In this document: positions 4,626 through 5,865 of the stretch, one piece after another
Layout of the letters: every line of letters starts with the position of its first letter
How positions within the stretch are numbered: the stretch's first letter is position 1
Origin: Campylobacterota bacterium
Lineage (GTDB): Bacteria > Campylobacterota > Campylobacteria > Campylobacterales > JALSKU01
Length of the DNA: 5,865 nt
NCBI GenBank assembly: GCA_013153915.1
Contig: JAADDL010000054.1
Coordinates: 1 to 5,865 of the forward strand
Reading direction: 5' to 3'
Made by a program: the position numbers and the translations under genes
Notes under the pieces: generated by a model
What the model saw: only the letters and a program-made list of their open reading frames with translations
Told to the model about the DNA's origin: nothing
Databases searched by the model: none

Positions 4626-5865
4626 ATGAGAGTTTTGGTCATTTTGGGCGCTTTATTTAATTTTCTGTTCGCTGAAGAGGCAGTCGGTAAAGCGGTGGAA
4701 GCGGCACATAGCGGTGCCGTTGATCTGACAAATAGTTGGGTAGGTATACTCTGTTTGGTTATATTTATTGTTGGGTACTATCTTATAGCCGCTGAAGAGT
4801 CATATCATATGAATAAAGCAAAACCTGCTTTGTTTATAGGTACTTTGATGTTTATGTTGATAGGAGTTTACTACTACACAAACCATATGAGTACCCATTA
4901 TCTACATGAGGAGCTCGGAAAGCTTATCCTTGAAATCTCCGAAATTTTCTTTTTCTTATTTGTTGCTATGACTTACATAGAAACGATGATAGAGAGAAAT
5001 GTTTTTGAAGTTTTAAAGTATAAGCTTATTTCAAGAGGTTATACATATAAAAAGATATATTGGATAACGGGGCTTTTGGCGTTTTTTATCTCCCCCGTTG
5101 CCGATAACTTAACAACTGCTTTGATACTCTCTACCGTTTTAGTGACGATAGATAGAGAACATAAAGAGTTTTTGGTGCCGGGAGCTATCAACATAGTCGT
5201 TGCCGCAAATGCGGGAGGTGCTTGGAGTCCTTTCGGAGATATAACTACACTTATGGCTTGGACTGCCGGCAAAGGAACGGTTGTGGATTTCTTGGCTCTT
5301 TTTCCGGCTTCGATAGTCGGTTGGTGGTTGACTGCGTTTTTACTAAGTAGAGTTGTGCCTGAGGGTGAGCCGCATTTTGATATACATACGACCGAAAAAC
5401 TTGAGCTTAAACCGGGAGCTAAGACCGTTATATGGCTTGGAGTTTTCACGATAGCGGTAGCGGTTTTGAGTCATCAATTTTTCCATTTTCCTGCTATGTG
5501 GGGTATGATGTTCGGTCTGTCATTGCTTAAAACATATTCGTATAACTTAAAAAGAAAATGCGATGATCCTTTTAATGTCTATGTAAATATGGAGAGAGTT
5601 GAGCATGATACTTTGTTTTTCTTTTTCGGTATTCTTTCGGCTGTCGGGGCTTTGCACTTTTTAGGATACTTGGAATATATTGTTAAGCTGTATGATATTA
5701 TCGGAACGACAACAGGAAATATCGGAGTAGGATTTATCTCAGCTATTATAGATAATGTTCCTGTTATGAGTGCGATACTAAAAGCCAATCCGGCTATGGA
5801 TGACGCTCAATGGATGCTTGTAACTATGACCGCAGGTATCGGAGGAAGTCTTATAAGCTTCGGAA
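4626..5865 (+). CDS. nhaD: NhaD-type Na+/H+ antiporter, 3'-partial
   Basis: This inner-membrane protein exchanges sodium for protons and supports pH and sodium homeostasis. The window holds 413 codons and the frame is still open at the right edge; family members usually run to about 450-490 residues, so the last helices are missing. Residues 1-16 look like a signal peptide (MRVLVILGALFNFLFA, then EE). About 11-12 hydrophobic segments follow, near 38-55, 67-84, 103-120, 144-175, 184-205, 222-242, 266-284, 287-302, 328-347, 362-382 and 398-413. Two repeated signature regions match the ion-transporter fold: SPVADNLTTAL (156-166) with NAGGAWSPFGDITTLM (195-210), and SAIIDNVPVMSAI (372-384) with GIGGSLISFG (404-413). 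The Asp-Asn pairs at 160/161 and 376/377 are likely ion-path residues by analogy. The ATG at 4626 is fixed by AAAGGAG and by the nadB stop. Transport direction and ion preference are family inference. Confidence 0.93.
   Translation, partial: MRVLVILGALFNFLFAEEAVGKAVEAAHSGAVDLTNSWVGILCLVIFIVGYYLIAAEESYHMNKAKPALFIGTLMFMLIGVYYYTNHMSTHYLHEELGKLILEISEIFFFLFVAMTYIETMIERNVFEVLKYKLISRGYTYKKIYWITGLLAFFISPVADNLTTALILSTVLVTIDREHKEFLVPGAINIVVAANAGGAWSPFGDITTLMAWTAGKGTVVDFLALFPASIVGWWLTAFLLSRVVPEGEPHFDIHTTEKLELKPGAKTVIWLGVFTIAVAVLSHQFFHFPAMWGMMFGLSLLKTYSYNLKRKCDDPFNVYVNMERVEHDTLFFFFGILSAVGALHFLGYLEYIVKLYDIIGTTTGNIGVGFISAIIDNVPVMSAILKANPAMDDAQWMLVTMTAGIGGSLISFG

Noticed and set aside
5039..5449. Minus-strand open frame of 136 codons
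   Set aside because: It is the antisense shadow of nhaD, whose plus-strand frame has clear transporter motifs; the antisense product has no recognisable feature.
1..5865. CRISPR array, tRNA, insertion sequence, toxin-antitoxin or phage-defence genes
   Set aside because: No regularly spaced repeats, cloverleaf sequences, terminal inverted repeats or characteristic proteins were found on either strand.

Overview
The window looks like ordinary chromosome from a low-GC member of the Campylobacterota, probably a Sulfurimonas/Sulfurovum/Arcobacter-like lineage. This rests on AT-rich coding with heavy AAA/ATA/AGA use, a histidine kinase with the HQWRQPL-type H-box common in that phylum, an NhaD-type antiporter and a short L-aspartate oxidase. 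The phylum call is an inference from protein style; no 16S or other marker gene is present.

Layout: (1) 1-561, plus strand, is the C-terminal part of a DUF1445 / YcsI / D-glutamate cyclase-like hydro-lyase whose start lies outside the window. (2) 616-2595, plus, is a soluble sensor histidine kinase with FIST_N and FIST_C sensory domains, a coiled coil, and intact H, N, G1, F and G2 boxes. (3) 3045-2587, minus, is a small protein resembling DUF721/DciA-like proteins; it converges on the kinase gene and overlaps it by 9 bases. (4) 3179-4624, plus, is nadB (L-aspartate oxidase), starting at TTG. (5) 4626-5865, plus, is nhaD (Na+/H+ antiporter), which runs off the right edge. nadB and nhaD are one base apart and the nhaD ribosome binding site lies inside the last nadB codons, so they are almost certainly cotranscribed.

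The 133-base divergent region between the minus-strand gene and nadB carries the best promoter in the window. It is an extended -10 (TGC-TATAAT) placed so that transcription of the minus-strand gene should begin on the A of its ATG, giving a leaderless mRNA. A weaker plus-strand promoter candidate for nadB overlaps it.

Functionally the genes fall into loose themes: amino-acid chemistry (hydro-lyase), small-ligand sensing (FIST kinase with no response regulator visible), a possible replication-linked DUF721 protein, NAD biosynthesis and sodium/pH homeostasis. I see no mobile element, CRISPR array, tRNA, rRNA or clear defence or biosynthetic system. The window does not, on its face, contain an undescribed multi-gene system. 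The points most worth checking are the predicted leaderless gene with an early GNRA-capped hairpin, the orphan cytoplasmic FIST kinase, the short nadB C-terminus and the tight nadB-nhaD coupling. No non-coding stretch exceeds 300 bases; the gaps are 562-615, 3046-3178 and one base at 4625.
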